Notes: generated by a model not told the origin, from the letters alone. DNA of 64,000 nucleotides from Novosphingobium guangzhouense (GCF_002896965.1 NZ_LYMM01000034.1:1-64000), one strand, 5' to 3'. Numbered from the stretch's first letter, positions 9,741 through 18,513 are shown. Program-made: numbers and translations.

Positions 9741-10664
9741 TCAGGTGTTCACCGTCATGAAGCGGTCGTTGAGCGCCTTTTCGTAGTAGAAGATGGCCTT
9801 GCCGGCGTTCTCTGCCTGCCACATACGCTGCGGATTGTCCGGATAATAAATGTAACCGCCGCTGAAGGTTTCGTTGCGGTTGCCCGAGGGATCGAAGAAG
9901 TAGATCGTCTGCCCACGGGTGATCCCATGACGGGTCGGCCCGATATCCAGCGAAATATCGTAGCGGCTGATGATGTCGGCGGCATGGCCAACATCGTGCC
10001 AGGATTCCAGGTTGAACGAGGTATGGTGGATCTTGCCGTCTTCGGGATAGCCTAAGAAGGCGACATCGTGTGCTTTGTTGCTGCAGCTAAGAAAGATGCC
10101 GAGCCGGGCGCCGCTGGTTTCATCGACCAGTTCCTCGGCGACTGAGAAATCAAGCGCATCGACAAAAATCTTGGCCGAACTGGCTATATCCACGCCGTTG
10201 AGCGCACAGTGATCAAAGCGGGTGGCACGCATGCCACGTGGCTCCACGACCCAGACATCGGGGTTCTTGACGGCCGGACCGGTGGCCGACAGCGCCATCT
10301 CGGCGTAAAGTTCGAAGACGTGCTGGGTCGGCGTGTTAAACCGAATCTTGCGGCCTACACCGGGATCTTCCCCCGCCGGGATCACGTCGACATGGACGCC
10401 GATATCGAGCAAGCGCTCGGTAAAATCGTCCAAGTCCGCGTCCTTGGCGACCTTGAAGCCCATCACATCCATGCCCGCCTGATCAGCCTCGCGAAGGATG
10501 ATACTGTGACGATCGAATTCGTCGAACGCCTGGAAAAAGGCGCGATCCCCCTCGCGATTGACGAAGTTTAGACCAATCCGGTCGCGGTAGTGGATAATGG
10601 CCTCGTCCAAGTCCAGAACCCTGAGCTGGACATAGCCAGGACGAATTACACCAGTCAAAGCCAT
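9741..10664 (-). CDS. xylE: Catechol 2,3-dioxygenase
   Basis: 307-residue two-domain type I extradiol dioxygenase. Iron ligands are visible as H152 (FDHCAL), H214 or its neighbour H213 (KIHHTSF) and E265 (GNRNETF), with the extradiol signature around GPTRHGITRGQTIYFFDPSGN. It cleaves catechol and methylcatechols to 2-hydroxymuconic semialdehydes. A good ribosome site (GGAGAGG) precedes the start. Neighbours on both sides are the expected downstream enzymes. Confidence 0.93.
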   Translation of the reverse strand: MALTGVIRPGYVQLRVLDLDEAIIHYRDRIGLNFVNREGDRAFFQAFDEFDRHSIILREADQAGMDVMGFKVAKDADLDDFTERLLDIGVHVDVIPAGEDPGVGRKIRFNTPTQHVFELYAEMALSATGPAVKNPDVWVVEPRGMRATRFDHCALNGVDIASSAKIFVDALDFSVAEELVDETSGARLGIFLSCSNKAHDVAFLGYPEDGKIHHTSFNLESWHDVGHAADIISRYDISLDIGPTRHGITRGQTIYFFDPSGNRNETFSGGYIYYPDNPQRMWQAENAGKAIFYYEKALNDRFMTVNT

Positions 10665-10682
10665 GACGAATCTCCTCTCCGA

Positions 10683-11534
10683 TCAGGCCTTGAGGCCATG
10701 CTTAAAGAACTCGGCAACCATCCGGTTGAAACTTGCCATCCGCTCGATCTGCACCCAGTGTCCGCATTCGGCGAACAGGTGCAGATCGGCCCGCTGCATC
10801 AGCGTGGCCAAGCGTACGGTAGAATCGAGCGGGATCACCTGATCGGCAATCCCGTGCAGGATCAAGGTCTCGTGCGCGATTGCGGCGATGTCCTCCTCGC
10901 GGCTGGCGAGCATCGCCACGTTGGCCTGGCGGTCGGCGCCGCCGAACGTTGCATGATAGGGTTCATGTGCTTCGGGCCGGGCGCTGGCGACATAGCGCGA
11001 CTGGATCAGATCCTCCGTCAGGCGGCTGTGATCCCAGGCAAGGTACTTGAGCGATTCGCGCATGGCCTCAACTGACGGCACGTAGCCCCAAACCTTGTCG
11101 AGCGCAGGAGTAATCGGAAAGTTGAGCCCTGCAGGCCCCATCAGAACGGCGCGTTCCACCCGATCGGGGTGGGCAATCATGAATGCCAGCGTGATCCCGC
11201 CACCGAACGAGTTGCCGACCATCGAAATCTTGTCGATACCCAATCCGTCGAGAAAACTGGCGAGCTGATCGACCCAGACCTGCTTGTCTTCGATCCGGCC
11301 CTTGCTGTCCGAATAGCCGAAACCGAACATGTCGGGCGCGATGACCCGGAAATCCTGAGCAAGAACCGGAATGTTCAGGCGCCAGTTGGCCCATGCAGTC
11401 ACGCCAGGCCCGGAACCATGAACCAACAGGACCGGATCGCCCTCGCCGACGTCATGATAATTGGTCGAGCTTCCGCCGATGACGAACGAATTGGCGATTT
11501 CCGGTCGGCTCGTGTCCAATGTCGCGCTTGCCAT
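10683..11534 (-). CDS. xylF: 2-hydroxymuconic semialdehyde hydrolase
   Basis: 283-residue alpha/beta hydrolase of the meta-cleavage-product class. It has oxyanion segment HGSGPGVTAWANW, nucleophile S109 in GNSFGGG, the acid in ADQVIPLD and the histidine in CGHWVQIE. It hydrolyses ketone-type ring-fission products such as those from 3-methylcatechol. The start at 11534 is the first of the meta operon, with motif copy B 92 bases upstream; the frame is open to 11627 but the N-terminal fold begins here. Confidence 0.88.
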   Translation of the reverse strand: MASATLDTSRPEIANSFVIGGSSTNYHDVGEGDPVLLVHGSGPGVTAWANWRLNIPVLAQDFRVIAPDMFGFGYSDSKGRIEDKQVWVDQLASFLDGLGIDKISMVGNSFGGGITLAFMIAHPDRVERAVLMGPAGLNFPITPALDKVWGYVPSVEAMRESLKYLAWDHSRLTEDLIQSRYVASARPEAHEPYHATFGGADRQANVAMLASREEDIAAIAHETLILHGIADQVIPLDSTVRLATLMQRADLHLFAECGHWVQIERMASFNRMVAEFFKHGLKA

Positions 11535-11625
11535 GATAGCCAACCAGTCCTTTCCCGCTTCGTTGATTTTGTATCCACATGGTGTCGGGACCGAGTCGGC
11601 GAACTGACACCTTACAGTAGCTTTC

Positions 11626-11643
11626 ATTGCACTATTTCAAACG
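11626..11643 (-). promoter_or_regulatory. Candidate operator, motif copy B, upstream of the meta operon
   Basis: On the minus strand the sequence is CGTTTGAAATAGTGCAAT, matching the copy at 47621-47638 at 16 of 18 positions. It lies in the only gap large enough for the promoter of the hydrolase-to-bphB operon, directly after the terminator of the preceding operon. Function as a regulator site is inferred from recurrence and position. Confidence 0.6.
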
Positions 11644-11652
11644 CATTGGCAA

Positions 11653-11692
11653 ATAAAGAATGCCGCGAGGCGGCAGAAATCGCCGCCTCGCG
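11653..11692 (-). terminator. Intrinsic terminator after the GST gene
   Basis: A perfect 11-bp hairpin (11664-11674 paired with 11682-11692, loop of 7) is followed on the minus strand by a T-rich tail ATTCTTTATTT. It separates the xylX-GST operon from the hydrolase-first meta operon, which therefore needs its own promoter. Confidence 0.8.
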
Positions 11693-11701
11693 CATGCCCG
11701 A

Positions 11702-12307
11702 TCAGACGAGCCCTTCGGCCTTGAGTGCTGCGCCAACCGACGGGCGCTGCGCGATCCGGCCGCAATAAGCACCAAGGTTGGGATAGGCGCTCATGTCGAT
11801 CCCGACATGGGCCGGCCAGCCCAGCATCACGAACAGATAGATGTCGGCGACGCTGAATTCAGAACCGGCATAGTGTTCCTTGTCCAAAAGTTCCTTGTCC
11901 AGCGCACCCAGATGATTCTTGACGGCGGTCGAGGCCGCGAGCTTTGCTTCGTCGCTGCTGCCGGGTGTGAAAAGCGGTACGAACGCCTTGTGGAATTCCG
12001 ACCCCAGAAAACTCAGTCGGCTGATCAGGCGGTAACGCTCCAACGTGCCATCACGAGGCGCCAGGGCCGCGTCTGGCTTCTGATCGGCGATGTAGAGCAG
12101 GATCGCAGGATTTTCAGTCAGGGTTTCGCCACTGTCGAGGGTCAGCGCAGGAACTTTGCCTGACGGATTGACCGTCAGGAAATCGTCTCCGGTCTCTACC
12201 TTGCGGGTCGCCAGATCGACCTTCACCGCATCGAAAGCCGCACCGGTTTCGCGCAGGGCAATATGCGGTGCGAGCGAGCAGGCACCAGGGCTAATGAACA
12301 GCTTCAT
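11702..12307 (-). CDS. Glutathione S-transferase, beta class (BphK-like)
   Basis: 201 residues starting MKLFISPGACSLAPH, with Cys10 in the beta-class position. A thioredoxin-like N-terminal domain is followed by an alpha-helical domain. GSTs of this type (BphK and relatives) recur in sphingomonad and pseudomonad aromatic operons. BphK dehalogenates some chlorinated ring-fission products, but the role in non-chlorinated pathways is unsettled. Start 12307 has AGGAGA upstream. It is the last gene before a hairpin terminator. Confidence 0.85.
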   Translation of the reverse strand: MKLFISPGACSLAPHIALRETGAAFDAVKVDLATRKVETGDDFLTVNPSGKVPALTLDSGETLTENPAILLYIADQKPDAALAPRDGTLERYRLISRLSFLGSEFHKAFVPLFTPGSSDEAKLAASTAVKNHLGALDKELLDKEHYAGSEFSVADIYLFVMLGWPAHVGIDMSAYPNLGAYCGRIAQRPSVGAALKAEGLV

Positions 12308-12349
12308 GGATAGTCTCCTTTTGGGCAAAACAGGAAATGCGGGATCGGC

Positions 12350-12838
12350 TCAGATCGGGGTCGCCAACAGGGTGGCGATTCGCAGCGTGTCGTAGATGCA
12401 GGTCCGGCTCTTCAGACGAACGGTTGCACCGCTAAGATCGAACCAGTCGACATATTTGCCGGCATTGTAGATACGCGTTTCACCATCGTTACGGGTCTGG
12501 AAGACGACATAGCTGGCTTCAGCAGAAACCTGGTTGCCTTCCGCGCCGGTGATCACCGCACGCCCGATCAGGTGCCGGTTGAAATGTTCGGGGAAGACGT
12601 TTGCCTTGCGCAGCGCGACAACCCGATCCGCCAGCATCCCTTTGCTGTCGCAATACATCACAGCTGCGGGCAAGCCGTTATCGACATTCTCGCGCGCGAT
12701 CACCTGGTACAGGCAATCGTCAACGAACAGCGTGGGCCATTGCTCGAGCCGGTCATCATCAAGGCAAAGCCCGTAAGCCGCGTTGAAATCGTCGATCGCA
12801 CTTTGCGCGACTTGCGCTACTTCGGCTGCAACGCTCAT
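12350..12838 (-). CDS. Ring-hydroxylating oxygenase beta subunit (salicylate hydroxylase/anthranilate dioxygenase group)
   Basis: 162-residue small subunit of the nuclear-transport-factor-2-like fold: an N-terminal helix with DDRLEQWPTLF, VALRKANVFPEHFNRHLIG, then a C-terminal sheet with YNAGKYVDWF. Beta subunits are structural and help shape the hexamer. Its start overlaps the alpha subunit stop by 4 bases (12835-12838). It is a clear paralogue of the gene at 18513-19001. Confidence 0.85.
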   Translation of the reverse strand: MSVAAEVAQVAQSAIDDFNAAYGLCLDDDRLEQWPTLFVDDCLYQVIARENVDNGLPAAVMYCDSKGMLADRVVALRKANVFPEHFNRHLIGRAVITGAEGNQVSAEASYVVFQTRNDGETRIYNAGKYVDWFDLSGATVRLKSRTCIYDTLRIATLLATPI

Positions 12839-14115
12839 GCCCGGCCCTCCGCTGCGAGATCGGCCAAGGCATTGCCCATCAGCCCGAGATAGCCCTTCCA
12901 GAACCCGCGCACGGAATTTTCATCCATACCCATCGGGGCGTATGACGGTCGGACATCGTCCCCGCCCATCTCGACAAAGCTGCGCTTGCCTTCGGCACCG
13001 ATCGTGCCCTGCTGGCACAGTTCGACCGCTTCGCCGTCTTCCATCGAAATCAACCCAGACGGTCCAACCAGGTTGAGGTTGCGAAGGCGGTGGCGAGTCG
13101 TTTCATCATCATCGTCGGCATAGCCGAAATAGGTCCAGACCAGCTCGGTCCTGTCGGTCCCGTGGGGCACGATCTGCCTGGTGGCGAGGGTGTTCTGGAT
13201 CTGCTGGACAACGACAGACGGGAAGATCGACTGGATGTGCAGTCCGACATCATCAGCGATCTCCGGGCGGAATGCCAGCAGGCGCTCGTCCTGCAACTTG
13301 GCCTCACCCTGCATCTCGCGGTTGGCCTCGTCACCGAACGAGCCGTAGTCGACATCGCCCTTGGGCTTAGACACGGTAAACACGGTGTGGTAGCCCTCGT
13401 CCGAAACCAGACCCGCGCTTTCCTGGCTCTGGCGGTAGATGCCGAAAGTGGGATAGAACAGGTGCAACAGACCGCCGTGGTAGCTGTCACGACTGTTTTC
13501 CGAATAGAGCTTCCAGTTGCCGGCCATGAACTGTCGCGCATAGCCCAGAACCTTGACCGGGCGCTGGAAGACGCGCTGAATGTATTTGCGCATCACTGGA
13601 CCCAGAAAGTCGTCGAGCGGGGCGATGGTCGGGTTGAAGGTGCCGAACACGAGGCCGCCGAATGTCTCGACCCGCAACCGCTCCAGCGAATGCTCGGCCA
13701 TATTGAATTTCTTCGAATAGCCGCCCACGCCTTTCAGCCCCCGCCGGAACGGCACGCCGACAAGCGCACCGGTCGCGTCGTAGGCCCACTGGTGATAGAC
13801 GCAGACGAACGCCCCGTCGGCCTGGTTGCCACGCAGCGAGCGGCACACGGTTGCGCCCTTGTGGGCGCAGCGATTTACCCAGGCATGGATGGTGCCATCG
13901 GTTGCCCGCGTCACCACCACCGGTGTATTGCCGACATGGGTCGAACGGAAATCGCCGCTGTTGGCCAGCTCGGCTTCGAGGCCGAGGTAGCACCAGGTCT
14001 GTCCGCGAAAGATGTTTTCCTGTTCGGCAGTGAAGATCGCTTGGCTGTGATAGACTGCGTAATCGACCGCAGTCGGCTCCGACCCCGCGGCGACGGGCAT
14101 GGTTTCGGCGTTCAT
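12835..14115 (-). CDS. Rieske oxygenase alpha subunit, salicylate 1-hydroxylase/AndAc-like
   Basis: 426 residues with Rieske ligands C83, H85, C105 and H108 (RCAHKG and CVYHQW) and a mononuclear iron site D-x2-H-x4-H in RDSYHGGLLH. The sequence resembles AndAc-type anthranilate dioxygenases and the sphingomonad salicylate 1-hydroxylases rather than naphthalene dioxygenase; this is recalled likeness. Products of such enzymes are catechols that enter the meta operon. ATG 14115 is chosen for its GGGAG site. It lies 10 bases after the PdxA-like gene and overlaps the beta gene. Confidence 0.82.
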   Translation of the reverse strand: MNAETMPVAAGSEPTAVDYAVYHSQAIFTAEQENIFRGQTWCYLGLEAELANSGDFRSTHVGNTPVVVTRATDGTIHAWVNRCAHKGATVCRSLRGNQADGAFVCVYHQWAYDATGALVGVPFRRGLKGVGGYSKKFNMAEHSLERLRVETFGGLVFGTFNPTIAPLDDFLGPVMRKYIQRVFQRPVKVLGYARQFMAGNWKLYSENSRDSYHGGLLHLFYPTFGIYRQSQESAGLVSDEGYHTVFTVSKPKGDVDYGSFGDEANREMQGEAKLQDERLLAFRPEIADDVGLHIQSIFPSVVVQQIQNTLATRQIVPHGTDRTELVWTYFGYADDDDETTRHRLRNLNLVGPSGLISMEDGEAVELCQQGTIGAEGKRSFVEMGGDDVRPSYAPMGMDENSVRGFWKGYLGLMGNALADLAAEGRA

Positions 14116-14125
14116 GGTCTTCTCC

Positions 14126-15118
14126 CTAAGCTTGTTCAAAACCGCGGCCCGAAGCGAGTCGTCCGCAAGTGCGCATCGCGCTCAGCATCATCGCGGCATC
14201 GGCCTTGCCGGTACCGACGATGTCGTAGGCGGTGCCATGGGCCACCGACATGTGCAGGTACGGCGGCCCCATGATGATCACGCTGTTGCCCGAAAAGCCC
14301 CAGGTCTTGACCGCGATGTGGCCCTGATCGTGGAACATCGCCAGGACCATGTCGTAGCGACCCTCGATGCAGTGGCGGAAGACCGAGTCAGGCGCGATAG
14401 GCCCTTCGACATCGATGCCCCTTGCCCGCGCGGCTTCAATCCCAGGCGCAATTTCAAGGCGATCCTCGTCGCCCATGGCATGTGGGTTGAGACCGGCAAC
14501 CGCGATCCGCGGTTGGGCGATGCCCCACGATTGCATGGCCTCGTGCAGTTGCCCCACCGCCGTGGCGACGAGATCGGCTGAAATGACGTCGATCACTTGC
14601 CGCAGCGACATGTGGTCGGTGAGATGCGCAACCCTGAGCGGCCCGGTCAGCAGCACCAGATAGCTTTCGCCCGGGGTCGGGCTGATGACCCTGTCGAGCT
14701 TCTTGGCCAGTTTAAGCGAACCAGTGCTGATCGGCCCCATGATCGTGGCGGCGAAAGAACCGTCGCGGGCCAACGCGTCGAGCTCATCCAGCCATTGCGC
14801 GGTGGCGTGCCCGGCGGCCTCGGTGTCCTCGCCCAGGGGCAGAACGCCATCGGGCAGCGCGCCGGTATCGATGACGTCGATGATCGCGGGATCGTCGCTG
14901 GGTTTTTCGAAGCCGCGCATCACCCGCAGCCGTGCCTTGGTGCCAGTGAAATCGAGCGCCCGCTCTACCGCCGCAGCAGACCCGACCAGCACGGGGATCG
15001 AATCCGTGTGTACGGCACCGTCGGCCAGCGCCCTGACAGCCACTTCGGGTCCGATCCCGGCGGGATCACCGATCATCGTCCCCACGACGGGGCGCACCCG
15101 CTCAGAGGCTGTAGACAT
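14126..15118 (-). CDS. PdxA-family dehydrogenase (PdxA2/TphB-like)
   Basis: 330 residues of the 4-hydroxythreonine-4-phosphate dehydrogenase family, with GDPAGIGPE near the N-terminus, AGLNPHAMGDE and MFHDQGHIAVK metal/substrate segments. Genuine PdxA serves pyridoxal synthesis, but relatives such as TphB oxidise carboxylated cis-dihydrodiols. Here the gene overlaps the xylY-like gene by 17 bases and precedes a Rieske oxygenase pair. A dihydrodiol dehydrogenase role for the benzoate-type diol is therefore likely, replacing XylL/BenD, which is absent from the window. Confidence 0.75.
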   Translation of the reverse strand: MSTASERVRPVVGTMIGDPAGIGPEVAVRALADGAVHTDSIPVLVGSAAAVERALDFTGTKARLRVMRGFEKPSDDPAIIDVIDTGALPDGVLPLGEDTEAAGHATAQWLDELDALARDGSFAATIMGPISTGSLKLAKKLDRVISPTPGESYLVLLTGPLRVAHLTDHMSLRQVIDVISADLVATAVGQLHEAMQSWGIAQPRIAVAGLNPHAMGDEDRLEIAPGIEAARARGIDVEGPIAPDSVFRHCIEGRYDMVLAMFHDQGHIAVKTWGFSGNSVIIMGPPYLHMSVAHGTAYDIVGTGKADAAMMLSAMRTCGRLASGRGFEQA

Positions 15119-15596
15119 CGGCTACTTCTTGGAACAGATCGGTGACGACGACCGTCTTCTTGCGGCGGATCACGAACGAATCATCCCGAGGTTCGAGATC
15201 ATAGAAGGCCCACCCGCTGAGAGTGGCGACTTTGCCTTCCAGCACCGAAACCGTGGTCCAAGACGTCCGCGCATGCACCTGGCCATCGCTCTCCTCAGCA
15301 GACAGCAGGGAGAACTGGTGAACCGTGCGTGGCTGCGGCGTGCTCGCCGCCGAGCGCCGGGTCCTGATCCGGAACACCCGATCCTCAAGCCCGCCCCGGT
15401 TGGGATAGTAGATCAGCGAGACTTCGTTCTGCGGATCCGCAGTCGGCCGTTCGTGATCGTCCCAGGCTGGAACCCAGTATTCCGCCTCTTCGTGATAGAG
15501 CGCCAGCCAGACATCCCAGTCCTTGTCGTCAAGCGCCATAGCTTCCTGACCGATGAAGCGGGAAACCGCCAGCCAGCGCGAATGGAATGCGGTCAT
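15102..15596 (-). CDS. xylY: Benzoate/toluate 1,2-dioxygenase beta subunit
   Basis: 164 residues matching BenB/XylY small subunits. The recognisable stretch is WVPAWDDHE, then DPQNEVSLIYYPNRGGLEDRV-type sequence. It pairs with the alpha subunit encoded immediately upstream, with an ATGA overlap at 15593-15596. Confidence 0.88.
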   Translation of the reverse strand: MTAFHSRWLAVSRFIGQEAMALDDKDWDVWLALYHEEAEYWVPAWDDHERPTADPQNEVSLIYYPNRGGLEDRVFRIRTRRSAASTPQPRTVHQFSLLSAEESDGQVHARTSWTTVSVLEGKVATLSGWAFYDLEPRDDSFVIRRKKTVVVTDLFQEVADVYSL

Positions 15597-17011
15597 CGTG
15601 CCTTCTCCAGCGAACGCTCAAGGAAGGCGGCAAGCTCGCTGCACTCGCTGTCGATGGCCTTTTCCATGAGCGTGAGCCATTCGTCATGGATCGCCACATA
15701 GAGGCCTTCGTCGGCAACCGCCGGGCTGCTCAGCACCACATTGAAATCGAGCGGCTCGCCGAACTTGCCCGGGCCGGTGTCCCAGCGCGTCGAACCGCGC
15801 GACATCTCGTTGTAGCGGCCTTCGCCGGCGCCATACCCGGTCTGGCAGTTGTTGAATTCGGTCAGGTCGTCCGGGGTCGCCATGCCGGTCGAATTGAAGA
15901 AATCCTCATACTGACGCAGCCGCAGGGCCCGCGCCTCGGGGCTTTCGCCGACCGGGGCGATGCACACCGTGCTGACTTCGGTCTCATCAACGGCCAGCGG
16001 CTGGATGATGCGGATCTGCGTGCTGGTCTGGTCCATCAGGAAGACGTTGGGAAACAGCTGCAGGTTACGGATGCGCTTGTTCATCCACTTGGCCTTTTCG
16101 GCGCCGTAGGACTCTTCGAGCCAGTCGATGATCTCGAAATTGGGGCGATCCATGAAGTTGGCATAGTCGGCCCACAACACCGTGTGTCCGTTGTGGAACG
16201 AGAACGACCCGCCATCGCGCGCGGTGAAGCCATTGAAGCTAATCGCCTTGGTTTCGTTCTTCGAAATGCCTTCGACGCGGCGCTGAACCGTCATGAAGTA
16301 GTTGGCATGCGTGGTCATGACGTGATAGCCGTCGAGCCCGTTCTCGACCTGCATCTTCCAGTTGCCGTGATAGCGGTAGCGGTTGGTTCCGGGCAAAACT
16401 TCCATTGCGCCGGACTTCGACTGGTTCACCAGGATATCGATGAAATCCCGCGCGCCGGCGAGGTGATCGACCAGCGGGACGACATCGGCGGAGAGGCTGG
16501 CAAAAATGAAGCCGCGGTAGCTTTCCACCCGGGCGACCGGTTGAAGCCCGAAATCGGCGCGATTGAATGCCTCCGGATAGCCCCCGATGCTCTCATCGGT
16601 GACGTCCAGCAGGTCGCCCCCGGACGAGAACGTCCAACCATGAAACGGGCACATGTGGTTGCGCTTGTTGCCAGCCCGCTCGCGGCACAGGCGCGCGCCA
16701 CGGTGCGAACAGGCATTCACGAAGGCGCCGACATCGCCGGACTTGTCGCGGGTCACAAGGATGGGGACGCGGCCGATTTTCGTGGTGATGAAATCGTTCG
16801 GCTTGGAAACCTGGCTCTCGTGCGCGAGGTAGACCCAGTTCCGCTCGAAGATGTACTTCATCTCGAGCTCAAACAGCGCAGCTTCGGTGAAAGCGGCGCG
16901 GTCCAGCTGGAAGATCCCGCGCTCGTGATCCTTCTTGAGCCAAGCGCGCATGCGCCCTTTCAAGCCCTGCAAGTCGGCAATCCTGCCGCCGATTTTATCA
17001 TTGAGTTCCAT
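15593..17011 (-). CDS. xylX: Benzoate/toluate 1,2-dioxygenase alpha subunit
   Basis: 472 residues, long for a Rieske alpha and typical of BenA/XylX. Rieske ligands are C101, H103, C121 and H124 (CSHRGARLC and MCPFHGW); the iron site is in NGLDGYHVMTTH. It adds O2 to benzoate or methylbenzoates, giving a carboxylated cis-diol. Start 17011 is preceded by GGGAGAGG. First gene of its operon, divergent from bphC, with motif copy C 101 bases upstream. Confidence 0.9.
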   Translation of the reverse strand: MELNDKIGGRIADLQGLKGRMRAWLKKDHERGIFQLDRAAFTEAALFELEMKYIFERNWVYLAHESQVSKPNDFITTKIGRVPILVTRDKSGDVGAFVNACSHRGARLCRERAGNKRNHMCPFHGWTFSSGGDLLDVTDESIGGYPEAFNRADFGLQPVARVESYRGFIFASLSADVVPLVDHLAGARDFIDILVNQSKSGAMEVLPGTNRYRYHGNWKMQVENGLDGYHVMTTHANYFMTVQRRVEGISKNETKAISFNGFTARDGGSFSFHNGHTVLWADYANFMDRPNFEIIDWLEESYGAEKAKWMNKRIRNLQLFPNVFLMDQTSTQIRIIQPLAVDETEVSTVCIAPVGESPEARALRLRQYEDFFNSTGMATPDDLTEFNNCQTGYGAGEGRYNEMSRGSTRWDTGPGKFGEPLDFNVVLSSPAVADEGLYVAIHDEWLTLMEKAIDSECSELAAFLERSLEKAR

Positions 17012-17102
17012 CGATCCTCTCCCGTTCTGTGCGTCGGGCACCCAATACCATCCGCGAATCAACCGCAGATGGCACACGGTGATTACCTCATCCCATCATT
17101 TC

Positions 17103-17129
17103 GTGCAACGTATTGCACAATGAAAAACG
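17103..17129 (-). promoter_or_regulatory. Candidate operator, motif copy C with palindrome, between xylX and bphC
   Basis: On the minus strand 17112-17129 reads CGTTTTTCATTGTGCAAT, matching the 47621 copy at 15 of 18 positions. It overlaps a perfect inverted repeat GTGCAA-N4-TTGCAC at 17103-17118, giving a second half-site facing bphC. The intergenic space of 231 bases must hold both divergent promoters. Confidence 0.55.
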
Positions 17130-17242
17130 TTCTGGTAGGTCGTGGGTCAGAAATGGCTGAAACCGGCGGCTCGAATCGAAGCAAGGTTGCCAGCAAATCG
17201 CAAAATGGCCCTGTTTTGGGGTGAATTGGGAGAGTTTGAACT

Positions 17243-18142
17243 ATGTCGGTCGTCACCGAACTCGGCTATCTTGGTCTTTCCGTTTCCGATCTCGCTGCCT
17301 GGCGCGCTTACGCCGCCGAAGTCGCCGGCATGGAAGTCGTCGATGAAGGCGAAGGGGATCGGCTCTATCTGCGGATGGACCTTTGGCATCACCGCATCGT
17401 TCTGCACGCTGATGGCAGCGATGACCTGGCCTACATGGGCTGGCGCGTGGCCGGGCCGCAGGAATTCGCCGCGATGCAGGAAAAGCTGAGCGCGGCGGGA
17501 ATCCCCTTCACCGTGGGCACCGAAGCCGACGCGCGCGAGCGCCGCGTTCTCGGGCTACTCAAGCTGGCCGATCCGGGCGGCAATCCGACCGAGATCTTCT
17601 TCGGCCCCCAGGTCGATACGCACAAGCCGTTTCATCCTGGCCGTCCGATGTTCGGCAAGTTCCTGACCGGATCGCAAGGCGTTGGGCACTGCATTCTGCG
17701 CCAGGACGATGTCGAGGCGGCGGCTCGTTTCTATGAACTGCTGGGTCTGCGCGGTTCAGTCGAATACCACCTTCATCTGCCGAACGGCATGGTTGCCCAG
17801 CCCTACTTCATGCACTGCAACGAACGACAGCATTCTGTTGCTTTCGGTCTTGGGCCGATGGAAAAGCGCATCAATCACCTGATGTTCGAATACACCGAAC
17901 TCGATGATCTCGGCATGGCCCATGACGTTGTGCGTGCGAAGAAGATTGACGTCGCGCTCCAGTTGGGCAAGCACGCCAACGACCAGGCCCTGACGTTTTA
18001 CTGCGCTAACCCGTCGGGTTGGCTGTGGGAATTTGGCTGGGGTGCGCGCCAGGCGCCGAGCCAGCAGGAATACTACACCCGTGACATCTTCGGTCATGGC
18101 AACGAGGCTGCCGGTTACGGAATGGACGTTCCGCTGCTGTGA
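17243..18142 (+). CDS. bphC: 2,3-dihydroxybiphenyl 1,2-dioxygenase / 1,2-dihydroxynaphthalene dioxygenase
   Basis: 299-residue type I extradiol dioxygenase with iron ligands H149 (GVGHCIL), H212 (RINHLMF) and E263 (GWLWEFG). The C-terminal half, with YFMHCNERQHS and LGKHANDQAL, is very close to my memory of BphC from Sphingobium yanoikuyae B1. It opens the first ring of bicyclic catechols by meta cleavage. First gene of the plus-strand run bphC-bphA3-beta-alpha-nahD, a canonical sphingomonad order. Confidence 0.92.
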   Translation: MSVVTELGYLGLSVSDLAAWRAYAAEVAGMEVVDEGEGDRLYLRMDLWHHRIVLHADGSDDLAYMGWRVAGPQEFAAMQEKLSAAGIPFTVGTEADARERRVLGLLKLADPGGNPTEIFFGPQVDTHKPFHPGRPMFGKFLTGSQGVGHCILRQDDVEAAARFYELLGLRGSVEYHLHLPNGMVAQPYFMHCNERQHSVAFGLGPMEKRINHLMFEYTELDDLGMAHDVVRAKKIDVALQLGKHANDQALTFYCANPSGWLWEFGWGARQAPSQQEYYTRDIFGHGNEAAGYGMDVPLL

Positions 18143-18186
18143 CAATCTCCATGTAAATCAATTCTTGACAGGAAAACAACCCCATC

Positions 18187-18513
18187 ATGTCGAACCAATT
18201 GCGCCTTTGTGAAGTTGCCGGCGTAAAAGACGGCGAGCCGGTCGCGGCGTTCGCCGAAGGAATGCCCGCCCTCGCAGTATATAATGTTGATGGCGAGATT
18301 TTCGTTACCGACAATCTTTGCACTCACGGCAATGCCATGCTGACCGACGGATATCAGGATGGCGACATCATCGAGTGTCCGTTCCATGGCGGCTCGTTCG
18401 ACATCAAGACCGGCGCAGCCAAGGCCTTTCCCTGCCAAGTGGCGATCGCGTCCTATCCGGTCGAAATCGAGGATGGCTGGGTCTGCATCACGAAGCCCGA
18501 AGGAGCAGTCTGA
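18187..18513 (+). CDS. bphA3: Rieske-type ferredoxin of ring-hydroxylating oxygenase
   Basis: 108 residues with Rieske ligands C45, H47 (NLCTHG) and C64, H67 (ECPFHGG). It carries electrons from a reductase to oxygenase alpha subunits. In sphingomonads one ferredoxin serves several oxygenases, and this is the only Rieske ferredoxin in the window, so the pairs at 12.3-14.1 and 18.5-20.3 kb may share it. Its TGA overlaps the ATG of the next gene (TGATG). Confidence 0.9.
   Translation: MSNQLRLCEVAGVKDGEPVAAFAEGMPALAVYNVDGEIFVTDNLCTHGNAMLTDGYQDGDIIECPFHGGSFDIKTGAAKAFPCQVAIASYPVEIEDGWVCITKPEGAV

Noticed and set aside
15587..17224. 545-codon plus-strand open frame opposite xylX
   Set aside because: Antisense shadow of the Rieske alpha gene; no recognisable family features.
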